This document shows, in pieces, positions 48,960 through 59,510 of a stretch of 64,000 nucleotides of DNA. The notes beneath the pieces were generated by a model. That model searched no databases. It had not been told where the DNA came from and saw nothing but the letters and a program-made list of their open reading frames with translations. The position numbers and the translations under genes were made by a program. The number at the start of each line of letters is the position of its first letter. Position 1 is the stretch's first letter. This stretch comes from Saturnia japonica (Eukaryota > Arthropoda > Insecta > Lepidoptera > Saturniidae), in the NCBI GenBank assembly GCA_033032175.1, contig CM065304.1, forward strand, positions 8,866,001 to 8,930,000, in the 5' to 3' direction.

Positions 48960-49925
48960 TATCACGTCCTAGTAGCTTCTGCAAACGCCTCATGCAACGT
49001 CATCGGGTTTTCACAGGCTTTTTCCGAAACTCTGATTGATTAACTGGATGACTAAACAGTCGCCCGGTGTTTTTAAAAATCCAGGTATTGATCCAGTTCC
49101 TCACACTCCAGAGTGCGAGTCTGGCTATTTTTTGTTTTAAAATTCATGCTCTGCGTGGGCTTTTAGCAATATATAAGTCAAAAGATGTTTTTAAAATATC
49201 CATGTCCTGTTAGAACCCGGGTGAACATACGTGCCTGGCCTGTTTTCAAGCGTAAAATGACTTTGGAGATCTTGGGATTTGCATAGGACAGCGCTTACCT
49301 GGATTATTTGCATTATGTAAGATAGCTCCATTCAGTCTTCACAGTCTTCATGAGCATTATGTTTTGGTCCGGGAAAAATAATGATGAATATATTTGGTTC
49401 GAGTCTGACGCTGGTACGTCAGAACCTTTTCTTGCTAGTTCATCTGCTGTGTTTTATATGTGGTATTGTTTATACATGCATATCTGAGTTAACACTTGGT
49501 AATACTCATAAACTAGACATGAATTGATGGACTTGCTTTGGAGAGCTATTTCGGCTATATTTTCCGACAAGATTCGGTATTGACTAGTTTTTTATCTTAC
49601 ATGAGATTATTGCCTTTAAACTGCTAGTAAAATGCCCACACATTCTGCCAAAAAGACAGTGTTACCGTCACCACTAGGGTACCTCGTACAAGTTAGTATC
49701 ATAAGATCTTCTAAAACTATCCCCGTACCTGTTCCTACATTCGTTCTCGGGCCTTTTGTGAAGTTTACAAGTTCTTTCACGTTAACGCTCTCGTTCTTTT
49801 CCTCGATGGAATTGTATTTTATATTTCTTGACAAAAATAAATTGGACATCAGCATTGGACTTTGGACTTCTAGGATACACCAGAGAATACCTCAAAATCT
49901 TGAAGTTGGTTTTCTTTTATTTTAG
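48960..49925 (-). pseudogene. non-LTR retrotransposon RNase H region, decayed
   Basis: On the minus strand, a frame near 49616-49760 reads NVGTGTGIVLEDL then SGDGNTVFLAECVGIL, the start of the RNase H domain carried by some insect LINEs (I/R1-type groups). The usual FTDGS is changed to FTKGP, removing the catalytic Asp. Further along, after frame changes, come TADELARKGS (about 49440), LTGHGYF (about 49200) and ARLALWSVRNW (about 49125), in the expected order. The copy is inactive and the RT is absent. The exact clade is not determined. Confidence 0.7.
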
Positions 49926-50639
49926 TTGTCTTGTTTTAGTAATTTATACAAACTCATATAAAGTGACGCCAAAATAGACAAAACGGATGAATCACATTAA
50001 GTTATCATAGTTACTTATGTAAATACTATATCTCCGAGACTTAATAATTATAATGTTCCGAGGATTAATTAAAACAACATAACAGCGACCCCATTACGAA
50101 TTTATTTGACAACGATAGATAATCTGTTAAGTATAATTTGATTCTACAGCGTATTGTCTCGCTTGAGTTAACCATTCGACGTGCAGCCAGTCGTATAGAC
50201 TATAGACTACGAAACCACTTCATCGTGCGACAGTACTTACATTATTTACAAACTATACAATAGTCGCGATCGGGCCATGCACGACTCAACTGCGAAGTTC
50301 AAATCGCCAGGTCACCCCGAACATCACGACCTTACGAATGGTCATTGAACATTCTCCATCGACACAGTTATTACGCATATATGTACTAGACAGTTAAAAA
50401 ACAATAAAAGAGAAAGGCTCTTGTTATTAAAAACCTTGACCTAGTAGTAATAGGTATTGTTTTTGCATATACATTATGAAGCAATAAATAAAACATGACC
50501 GTTGCACGTATCACAGTACTTCCTCATTTGTATCTCCATATTTATAGAACCGAATGAGAACTTATCACTGAGTGAATTCTGAGGATGATGTAATTGTAAT
50601 ATATAGTTCAATACTACATTAAATATAAGAGACAAACAT
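49926..50639. other. stretch with an unexplained GC-richer island
   Basis: 50160-50370 is distinctly GC-richer ('gaccttacgaatggtcattg', 'tcgcgatcgggccatgcac') without an ORF or repeat match in the window. The rest is AT-rich. Confidence 0.35.
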
Positions 50640-51735
50640 ATTAGCATTCCATGGACTCACCGTACAAGTGCCGGGTCCATCGTGTGGTAGAGAGAGGGAA
50701 CCCGAGCAGCCCCCGGGATTGGCGATCCAGGTGTAGGTTTAAGGGGCCCCTTATGATGCACATCAGCGCTCACCTTGACTGCACGTGATACCCTCCCTGC
50801 CAAGCCATATTTGCTAAGAGCCTGTTAATGCTGCTTTAGATACCCGTTCTAAAATAGAACTTACTGCAGTTCTCGACAGGCCGAGGTCTTTTAGCAAGTT
50901 ATAGAGAGATTTCGCTGGAATACCTCTCGCTCCCACTTCTACCGCATATAAGTTAACCGCATAGCCGTTTTTGATTATCTCATTACATAGATCGTAATAT
51001 TTATTCATTTTTATTACGTGGTCTCTAGGTATATTAGTTTCCCACAGTACAGTAAGATCTAAAACGTACTATACGCTTGATTTCTCGAGAATAAAGAAAT
51101 ATGTCCCCACATTATATTGTAAGGGGTTTGTGTGCTCTTTTTTTGCTGATATAGTAAATTTTAATTGTGAATAATATGAAGTTATTATATCATTAACTAC
51201 AATGGGAAAGTTATACCACTTCAAGGCAAAGATCATTAGTTCATGCTGAACTGAACCAAATGCGTTCTCAAGGTATATCCAGCAGACTTTTATTTGCCTC
51301 TCATGTGTCCTGGCATCTTTAAGACTTTTCGCTAGTAGAGTGTTGTTTCAAGCATCCAGAAATACCTGGAAAGAACGCTTTCTGGTGATTGGGCTTGAAA
51401 TACCTATTGCTGATCATGAAATGTGTCATTTTTTTTGTAATATACTGAAAAAAATTTAGGGAATTGTATTGGTTAGAGCTATTAATCTACTGTCATATGG
51501 ATGAGTTACTTCCTCTTTTTTTGGAATGAGGACAAAAATTGCTTTGCTGAGTGCTGTTAGTAGTTTCTTACTTGAGCAGATCTTACCAAATATAAATTTA
51601 AGAGTTGTTTAAGAACCGACGAAAATTTTTTTTACACTATATACGGAATGCCGTCAGGGCCGGGAGCTGATTTGGATGCTTTCGTTTTTATTTGATTGCT
51701 TATTTTCTCAAGGATAGGTGGATTGCTTTGAAAAT
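50640..51735 (-). pseudogene. non-LTR retrotransposon of the restriction-like-endonuclease type, decayed
   Basis: Minus-strand translation gives, from high to low coordinate, SAPGPDGIPYIV (about 51670-51640), AIFVLIPKKEEV (about 51540-51510), WIYLENAFGSVQHELM (about 51290-51245), then a jump to LDLTVLWETNIPRDHV (about 51065-51015), KYYDLCNEI and YAVEVGARGIPAKSLYNLL. The first three are RT motifs; the last matches the C-terminal region of R2/R4/Dong-like LINEs (conserved 'EVGARG' or 'EVGCRG'). The catalytic RT part between them is deleted and there are several stops. The 3' part 50640-50810 is GC-rich and probably 3' UTR. Confidence 0.7.
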
Positions 51736-51889
51736 TAGTAAGAGGATTCTTAGATCTTTGGATATTTGGATCTTCATACAGTCTCTCATGCTTCAGCACT
51801 TCGTATTTCATCTTTTAGACTTAGTAAGAAAAATATACGTCTTTTAAGTAGTTGTGTTACGTTCTACAATAAACTTATTAGGCAGATTA

Positions 51890-52150
51890 CAGATTTGTCG
51901 GACAATAATTTCAAGAACCATGCAAAGATGGATCATTACGTTAATGATAGTGAAGTCTGAAAGTGACTCCCTCTTTGTACATCTACAAATAATTATAATA
52001 ATTGTAAACAATGCTTATGTATTTAAAAATGTTACTAAAAAAAGAATATTGGTAAATCCGATATAAGTTCTTTCCAGCACTTCTCGATGATTGGGACATT
52101 CATTAGTGCTTTCTCAGGGCCTAAATTGAATCAAGTAATTTTTATTTTGA
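51890..52150 (+). repeat. LINE 3' tail (family E)
   Basis: The second copy of the 35555-35815 repeat: 'aatgatagtgaagtctgaaa', 'gtgactccctctttgtacat', 'cttctcgatgattgg', 'gggcctaaattgaatcaa', 'tttttattttgat'. It is more diverged in the middle. Confidence 0.6.
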
Positions 52151-52433
52151 TAATAATAATCAACACCTTAACTGCAGTTATGCTACCCTTGGTAGAGAAT
52201 AAATATTTGTACCGGTTGAAGTCAAAACTCTGAGACCTTGTGATCCGAATACACACAGCCTTTTTAAGGAATTCGTGAGTCGACTGGTTGACGCGTCTTG
52301 CGACCAGAGAGTTGGCCATACAACTTGGCAATGTGGCCTTCTTTGAATATTTGAATAGTTCTTTTGGGACCAAGTAGAACAACATCCACTACTTTTTTTT
52401 ATTGTTGGAATTTGGTTTAATTGTACTTATTAT

Positions 52434-52435
<2 letters not shown>

Positions 52436-52499
<64 letters not shown>
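52436..52499. repeat. (TA)n microsatellite, interrupted
   Basis: 64 bp of TA with phase breaks at about 52461 and 52490. Confidence 0.9.
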
Positions 52500-53200
52500 G
52501 TTATTTCATTTTATAAATTTAAAGCCATAATAATATATTGTTGAATAAGTTTCCGTATGTGTAACGTGCAAGTCAATCTGTAAAGCCGTTTACCAATTTA
52601 AACCATTATTCAGTTGAGCAAATTTTAAAATTTTTAAAATTTTATTGTTTTATTTATTCACGGTGAAGTAAATCTAAAAGTAAATATCTAAAGTGCAAAA
52701 AATTAATTACTTATTTCCACCTATTGCGGTTATCGCAATATAACGTCAACAAACCTTAAATATGTTCGACAAAAAAATTATAATAATGCCAGTAAAATGA
52801 GTGTTAATATCCTCGACGGAATCCATAAATTTATTGTCTAAAACAGTACATAATATTAATGCCAAGCGAGATCGTCGATTGCAAATTATATCTTTGTACA
52901 TTTCTACTTTTATTACCCACGGACGGACCGTGAGATTTGCATTCAACCTCTCAGGATGGGGAATTCGCCAATTTCACGTACATTTCTGTTATGTGAGGAA
53001 GCCAAAGTGTTAAATATGTGTATAATTGCTATAATATTAATAAATTGATTAAAAATCCGTAGTTATCAACATCCTATATTCAAGTAAGTATATGTTAGTA
53101 TACATATTTGTCTAATCTAATAATTTACGGTATTTTGTTAATGAACATATTGATGCGGTCAATGAAACTAAATAAATGTTCTTCAGTCTTGTTATATATG
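52500..53200. other. AT-rich stretch without a gene
   Basis: Overlapping frames of 66-70 codons on both strands at 52746-53013 have no recognised domain; they are probably chance. Confidence 0.4.
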
Positions 53201-53480
53201 ACTAGCTGTGCCTCATGGTTTTCACCCATGTTAGATTTATTTGGAAAAACCTATACCGCGGCGCCGCCAACGTATTCCTGTCGTTATTTTCACTTCCCGT
53301 ACTTGCTTTATGGTTACTGCTTTGCTCCTTAGAGTTGTAGCGTAAGTTATATAGCCCATAAGCTTCCTCAATAAATAGGTTATGAAATGCAAGCAAAGAT
53401 TTTTCATATCTGATTGAGATAACTCTAGAGATAAGCGCGTCCAAACAAACAATGTCTTGAACTTTATAATATTATTATAA
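53201..53480 (+). repeat. family A interspersed repeat
   Basis: 'actagctgtgcctcatggtt', 'cttcccgtacttgcttta', 'aagttatatagcccataagc', 'gcgcgtccaaacaaacaatg'. It keeps the order of 35212-35525. Confidence 0.75.
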
Positions 53481-54410
53481 ATTATTTTTATGTTTATGAG
53501 AACAAATAAAACGCGTAAATACATCATATTTCATAGAATATAAACAGGCCATTATCATACCTATAAATACTACGTGTTTAGCTAAATCAAAATCTTTTGT
53601 TGGATTCATACTAGACTTATATTGCTAACGAAATATTCAAGACGATTACTACTTATATAATCTAATTTGAATCGTGAAATTCTTGTGTTTTATTTTATTT
53701 TTCTCATGTAGTCTGTATATCATTTAATTTTATCAATTTATCATATCAACAGAAGATCCGATTAGTTCTTCGTAAATATTATTAACGAAATAACTAATAA
53801 TTTTCGCAATTAATAACCAGTCATTATATTAATAAACTCCATAGATATTTATTACTTATTCGATACTATGATAAGTATCACATTAACCTTGTACTTCTTA
53901 TATTATTCAACAGTTTCATTATACAATCTATTACTATTTTTGCTAATTGACTATTTACAACAAAAAAAAACTAAATATCGTTTCAATATTTATATGATAA
54001 TCCCTTTAAAAAACAAGTCGTGCTATAAACTCAATTAAAATCATATATTTATGAATAATATGTTAAATTCTTGTTTAAACCCTTACTAGTGAAACACGGA
54101 AACTTTATCTCGCTTTAATTACAGACAAATAGATAAACACGATTAAACGGTAGACTTCAAGATTTATGAGGTTTCCATACCAGTTTTACCCACGGAACTA
54201 TAGAAAAAAACACAGTAAGTGGCCAGTGGCTTGGCTTTCTCCTGCACCTCGGCTAAAGCTAAACACCGCTGATCTATGGGTTACTTATAGTTTACTCTAA
54301 TGATAGGTATTAGCCGGCTACAGACACGATGGAGCCGGCCAAGATAAACTATGAAGGCCGGTGGTTTACTAACATGAATCCTTCTAACGTATGTGGGTTA
54401 ATTTTGTATG
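53481..54410. other. AT-rich stretch; GC-richer at its end
   Basis: 54220-54375 is GC-richer ('ggccagtggcttggctttct', 'gatggagccggccaag') directly before the direct repeat at 54411. No exon is supported. Confidence 0.35.
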
Positions 54411-54816
54411 GATAAATAAAACAAGGAACTAAAGTTTTTGTTCATATCCATTTAATATGAAAAATTAATAATCTGTACCTTACCTACGAACATATCATTA
54501 ACTATAGTTCAAAAAATAATAAAAATATTAACTCTAAATATAGCGCCGAAGTTTACACTTAGATAGTCTCCAATTGACATTTTCTTTTTACTTAATAATA
54601 TATTACTTTATACGAAATGAAAACAAAAATTGTAGTTCTTCAACATTATAATTATCACCAAACTTGAACTGAAAATAATGAAAACCGATTGAAACCATAT
54701 AGAATAAATTTAACTTATATATTATTTAAATCACGTACGTATTTCTTGTTACCCAAATAGGTATTTTCAAACACACCTCTAGCTACTTCTAAAAACATAT
54801 CTAATTACTTCAAAGT
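54411..54816. repeat. direct repeat DR, copy 1
   Basis: About 406 bp, matching 56854-57341. The core 54511-54700 is nearly the same in both copies. On the minus strand the core contains ATG at 54580 with a 23-codon ORF (MSIGDYLSVNFGAIF...) ending in TGA at 54509-54511. There are no terminal inverted repeats or A-tail. I do not recognise it; it could be a local duplication or an unlisted repeat family. Confidence 0.8.
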
Positions 54817-56853
54817 ATACCGAAATATCTTAAAATTAAATATAATTTCATGATTAACCTCATAAAGAAACAATTAGGCAATCCTACATATCTCATTATT
54901 TTGTTCTGCAATGTTTACACGGAGTGTACCCGAATAAATTTGCACACACAAAGATAAAATCGACAATAAAAATTGTGCAATAGAAAATTACAAAAGAGTT
55001 AACTCCTTTAATAGAACATAATTGCACAAAACGAAATAGATCGCTATCTCAAATAGGAGCAATACCTTTTGTATTCGTTTAAATGGATCTAGCGAATCGT
55101 ATGCTTACGTAACCTAAAAATTCATTATCGAACTATTCAGCAGTCCTGAATCTACTTTTTGAGTTATTTTTTGGTTTACCGCCGTTCCCAATCTGAAGCG
55201 TGATGAATCATAGAAACAGAGTAGCTGATGGCACGTGCTTACGGATCGTTGACCCCCATGAAGGCTGGTTTCCTGCCCAGAAACACAAAATATGTTATAA
55301 GTATTTTATTATAAACTATATCGATATTGTAGTATAAACTTAAAGAAAAATAACACGTAATATTTTTCGAAAGCATTTAAAAAATAGAAAATCAAATCTA
55401 AAATGATAATAACGCAACGATAATAATCTGATCGGGAATAATATTAAGCGCTAATATACATATATTATCGTTAGTTTTAATTAGTTTGTTATATATAAAA
55501 ATTCATGTTTGTCTGTTCGTGTTTTATACATTTGTGCATCGTTCATCTCTAATGTGTTCTGAAACTTGCGTGAAAGTTTGTTACTTATATAGTACCATGA
55601 ACGCATAATAGTTGGCGCGTACAAATACAAATAATACAAAAAATAATGTAAAATAGTTTTGGTTCAAAATTTTGTAAACATGAAGTATAAAATGTCATTT
55701 CACAGTTGATAAGCTATAAGAATTGTCAATAATAAAATTATGGGACAAATATCATTATCATGACAAGAATTATTTAATCACAATGTTCTTACATAGTTAT
55801 ATAATATCTTCCAGTCAGTTATTGAACTAAAAAGTTTCCATTCAAGTACGTCAGGAAATAATTTACATATCCTGTCTTGTAAGAATGTATTGAACTGGAG
55901 AAAAATTACATTACGTAATATCTTGTGACTGTGACGTAATAAAATAGTAAATTCATTATTAGATAATTATTTACGTTGCCTAAATTATTTATATTATCTT
56001 AATTTTCTACCAAAGTGCCCATGATATAATTATTATATTGATGTATAATTAAATGACTATGTTTGTAAATTTTAGCAACTTATAAGCGATAAACCGGTTT
56101 GCTTCATCATAATAACTTGTAGATGTTAAGATTTTCCGTTAGATTATACTATTCAAGATAAATATTCTCGTTTCTATATTATAATAGAAAACCATAGTCA
56201 CTTTCTTTTTTTTAAATTTATTACATACGCGATATACTTTTTTTATTAATTTTATATATTTAATATTGCGAAAGACGATGCTTGTTATGAAGCTTATACT
56301 TAATTTTAAAAAGGCGTTTTTATAATTTATTTACGTATTTATAAGTAATAGCTTTACGAAAAATAGCAATATAGCAGATATATAATTAAATAGTTTTCAG
56401 AAATAATATATATTTACTTTATGATACTACTTCATTCGCGTTAATATTAACAAAAACCTTCTTCATAATACAAATACTTAGATCTGCCAACATTTATTGT
56501 AGTCTTTGAAATGTTATTGGATTAATCTCATATAAACGAGTACATTCTCGTACCAACAATCATTTTTATTTACATGTAAGTATTTATGTATATTACGTTA
56601 GGCCGGTAGTTAACGTCGATTAGAAAAAAAATGTAATTCATGCTCACATATGCTTCAAACTATTAACCTAATATATTCGTTTTATTTGCTATTACCAAAC
56701 GTTGAGACCTAGATTAGGCAGAAACCTGTTGAACAAGTAACAACACCCCTCCAGAATTATTTAGCAGTATTGCTAGAGCAAGTATTCAATATTATAGAAC
56801 AAAACGAATGTATTCTATATAATATATCGTTACATTGCATTTTTACTAATTAT
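54817..56853. other. AT-rich stretch between the two DR copies
   Basis: The only GC-richer piece is 55180-55280. No gene is supported. Confidence 0.45.
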
Positions 56854-57341
56854 GATAAATAAAAACAAGGAACTCAAATGTATGTTTATATCCATTTAAT
56901 ACGACAAATTAATCAAAATGAAATTATAGCCTGGAGATTATAAGGACGTAAGGTAGTCTTACCTATGAAAATATAATGAACCATAATAATATAATATAAT
57001 ATAATTACATATAATAATATACTTATATATATGTACAAAAAATAATAAAAATATTAACTCTAAATATAGCGCCGAAGTTTACACTGAGGTAGTCTCCAAT
57101 TGACATTTTCTTTTTACTTAATAATGTATTACTTTATAGGAAATGAAAACAAAAATTGTAGTTCTTCAACATTATAATTATCACCACAATTGAAGTGAAA
57201 ATAATGGAAACCAATTGAAACCATATGAAGGGATTTAATTTATATTTAAAAAAAATAACAAACTTATTTATTTTAACCCAAAAAGGCATTTTCAAACGCA
57301 CCTCTAGCTATTTCTAAAAACAGGTCTAATTACTTCAAAAG
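56854..57341. repeat. direct repeat DR, copy 2
   Basis: It matches copy 1 in the same orientation, with about 80 extra AT-rich bases around 56930-57015. The minus-strand small ORF (ATG at 57106) differs in the shared part at two third-codon positions only (TAT/TAC and CTA/CTC) and runs 4 codons longer. Confidence 0.8.
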
Positions 57342-57772
57342 ATCCACAAATATGTAAATGTTAAACTTCATTTAAGAAATAAATAGTTTTTAGTAAATCC
57401 ATGTTTAAAATAAAGAGAGCTTATTAAGAAACGCTCGAACAGTGTGTCGATCAATACTACGATATTACGTTCGAAATTTTGGTAAAACACTCACACATTT
57501 TAGAGTGTTGAGAACATTTGCGAATGACTGTCTACGCAGTTACTTACTTTAGGTAGACCATACTATTTTTATCTTCATTGACACCTAATCAGATGTGATT
57601 TGCATTGCACATTACGATGCATATAAAAGTTATTACAAAAGTTATAATTATTAAACCCAATGTGATTTTTAAGGTAAATGATGGTCATTTTCGAATTACT
57701 ATAATATTGGCCCACCTATTTAGTATACTTTAAAGTACTTGTAAAATTATTATATGTAATAATAATAAACTA
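57342..57772. other. AT-rich stretch without a gene
   Basis: No feature is supported, and no mariner 5' inverted repeat was found here. Confidence 0.4.
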
Positions 57773-58370
57773 ATGAACCGTGTACTCATTTGCGATTCAT
57801 TATTGAGACGTAATGAAACCGAGCCGTTTTTGAAGAGATTGATAACTGGCGATGAAAAGTGGATCACGTACGACAACAACGTGTGAAAAAGGTCGTGGTC
57901 TAAGGAAGGCCAGGCTTCACAAACTGTGGCTAAACCTGGGCTAACTTGATATAAGGTGATGCTGTGTGTATGGTGGGACTGGAAGGGCATTATTCATTAT
58001 GAGCTTTTACCGCCCAGTAAAACTATCGATTCGGATCTCGACTGGGCTTGGTTTGGCTGGGAGGTGTTAATGCATCCACCATATAGCCCTGACCTTTCAC
58101 CTTCAGATTTTCACCTGTTTCGGTCTCTTCAGAATCCTTTAGGTTCCATAAGGTTAATATCAAGAGAGGGCTGGCAAAACTATTTGTCGCGTTTTATTGA
58201 TCAGAAGTCCCAAAGTTTCAACAGCAACGGGATCATGTCTCTACCTACAAAATGGCAGAGAGTCATCGAACAAAACGGCACATATACACTGTAAATAAAT
58301 GTAAATAAACTTAAAAAAAAATGCCTTGAGTTTTCATATAAAAATGCGAAGAAACTTTTTCCCCGACCTA
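57773..58370 (+). pseudogene. mariner-type transposase remnant with in-frame deletion
   Basis: One frame runs from 57773 to the natural stop at 58292-58294, interrupted by TGA at 57884 and 57947. Motifs in order: ITGDEKWITYDN (first catalytic Asp), CVWWDWKG, then a jump from DSD to GWEVLMHPPYSPDLSPSDFHLF-type sequence (third acidic residue in SPD). The segment that normally holds the second catalytic Asp (the HxDNARPH-type motif) and the N-terminal DNA-binding half are missing. A right inverted-repeat-like end, AAAGTTTCTTCGCA in reverse complement, reaches 58368, with TA at 58369-58370. It is dead by several independent lesions. Confidence 0.85.
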
Positions 58371-58374
58371 TTAA

Positions 58375-58592
58375 ACAAACACAATTTTTAACAATAAAGA
58401 AAACAAACTTATCTTCGAAGCTAAGGGTCCAATAGCAAAGAAATGGGACAACCCTTGAGATATCTTCTTATTATACAAAAAAAAAGAATCATCCAAATTT
58501 ATTGATAAACAAAAAGTTACGGCTGAACTTCCATTATTTAAAAAAACCATCGAATCAAGTGTCTTTCTTCTTTTTTCCAAGTCGGTTAATAA
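58375..58592 (+). repeat. family D interspersed repeat
   Basis: 'ttttaacaataaagaaaaca', 'gggtccaatagcaaagaaat', 'atttattgataaacaaaaag', end 'ccaagtcggttaataaa'. It starts 4 bp after the mariner end. Confidence 0.7.
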
Positions 58593-58599
58593 ATAAAAT

Positions 58600-58790
58600 T
58601 GAGGTGTCTGTTTGTAATGTCAAAATGATAGCATAAAACTAAATGCATAATATGATAGTATGCAAAAAAAAATTGTCTGCTTGTTCCGGGTAATCTCCGA
58701 AACAGTTGGACCAATTTTGACGGGAATTTAACTGGTAGTTAGCTGATGTTATAGGGAGTAACTTAGAAAAATAATTAGGGTTCTGCGTAA
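58600..58790 (-). repeat. family B repeat, 3' half
   Basis: A reverse fragment: 'gtctgtttgtaatgtcaaaa', 'gggtaatctccgaaacagtt', 'gctgatgttatagggagtaa'. Confidence 0.7.
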
Positions 58791-58799
58791 ATATAGTTT

Positions 58800-59242
58800 C
58801 ATTTAATTAAATTGTTGTTGTGTTAGTTCGTCCTTGAGGTTTTACATGTCTACGGGCTCTGTCAGAATATCAGCGCTGCAGTGCTTGCGCTTGTAGGCCT
58901 GCAGCATTATGCTGAGACAGAGACCTATTCGACCTAATGCAACACTACATTTATTGTATCAATTTGTTTGTTGTATTTTTTATTTAAACATTTGTGTGCG
59001 TTGTGTGGTTTTATTGTAGAATAAATGCTTTTTCTTTCGAAATAAATAAAATAATAAACATTTTAATCTTTAAAATAACCAGCGAGCGACCGCCGTGCGC
59101 GGTATCGGGGTCACCACAATACCGACGGCATTATGTAATCCACACAAGCGGAGCCGCGGGAACAACTAGTTATTAATAAAATAAATTTTAATCATTTATT
59201 TTTAATCTTTTGTAGTTAAAAGTTAAGTTATATAGAAGACTA
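58800..59242. other. stretch without a gene
   Basis: The GC-richer patch 59080-59170 ('agcgagcgaccgccgtgcgc', 'caagcggagccgcggg') resembles the head of family B in reverse; nothing else is supported. Confidence 0.35.
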
Positions 59243-59510
59243 GCTGTGCTCGCGGTTCCGGTCGCGTGGACTGCAGAATGTCGTCGGTATTGTGGTGAAC
59301 TCACTTCCACTCACGGAGATCGCCCGCCGGTTATTTTAAAGATAAACATGCTTATTATTTTAATATCCGCGGTACCCTAATTATTTTTCTAACATAAAAG
59401 TAGCCAAAGTTACTCCTTATAACATCAGCTGTGAAAGTCTTGTCAAAATTAGTCCAACTGTTTTGGAGATTAGCCGGAATTAGCAGACAGACACTTCAAG
59501 TTTATTTATT
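59243..59510 (+). repeat. family B interspersed repeat
   Basis: 'tagctgtgctcgcggttccg', 'cgcgtggactgcagaatg', 'ttactccttataacatcagc', 'ggagattagccgg'. It lacks the middle block present in 27672-28075. Confidence 0.75.

Noticed and set aside
49632..49925. 97-codon plus frame
   Set aside because: Antisense to the RNase H remnant of a LINE.
55220..55275. 30-nt minus-strand micro-exon between 'tttctgggcag' and 'gtaagcac'
   Set aside because: Splice-like sites flank it, but no partner exon or supporting frame was found; chance is likely.
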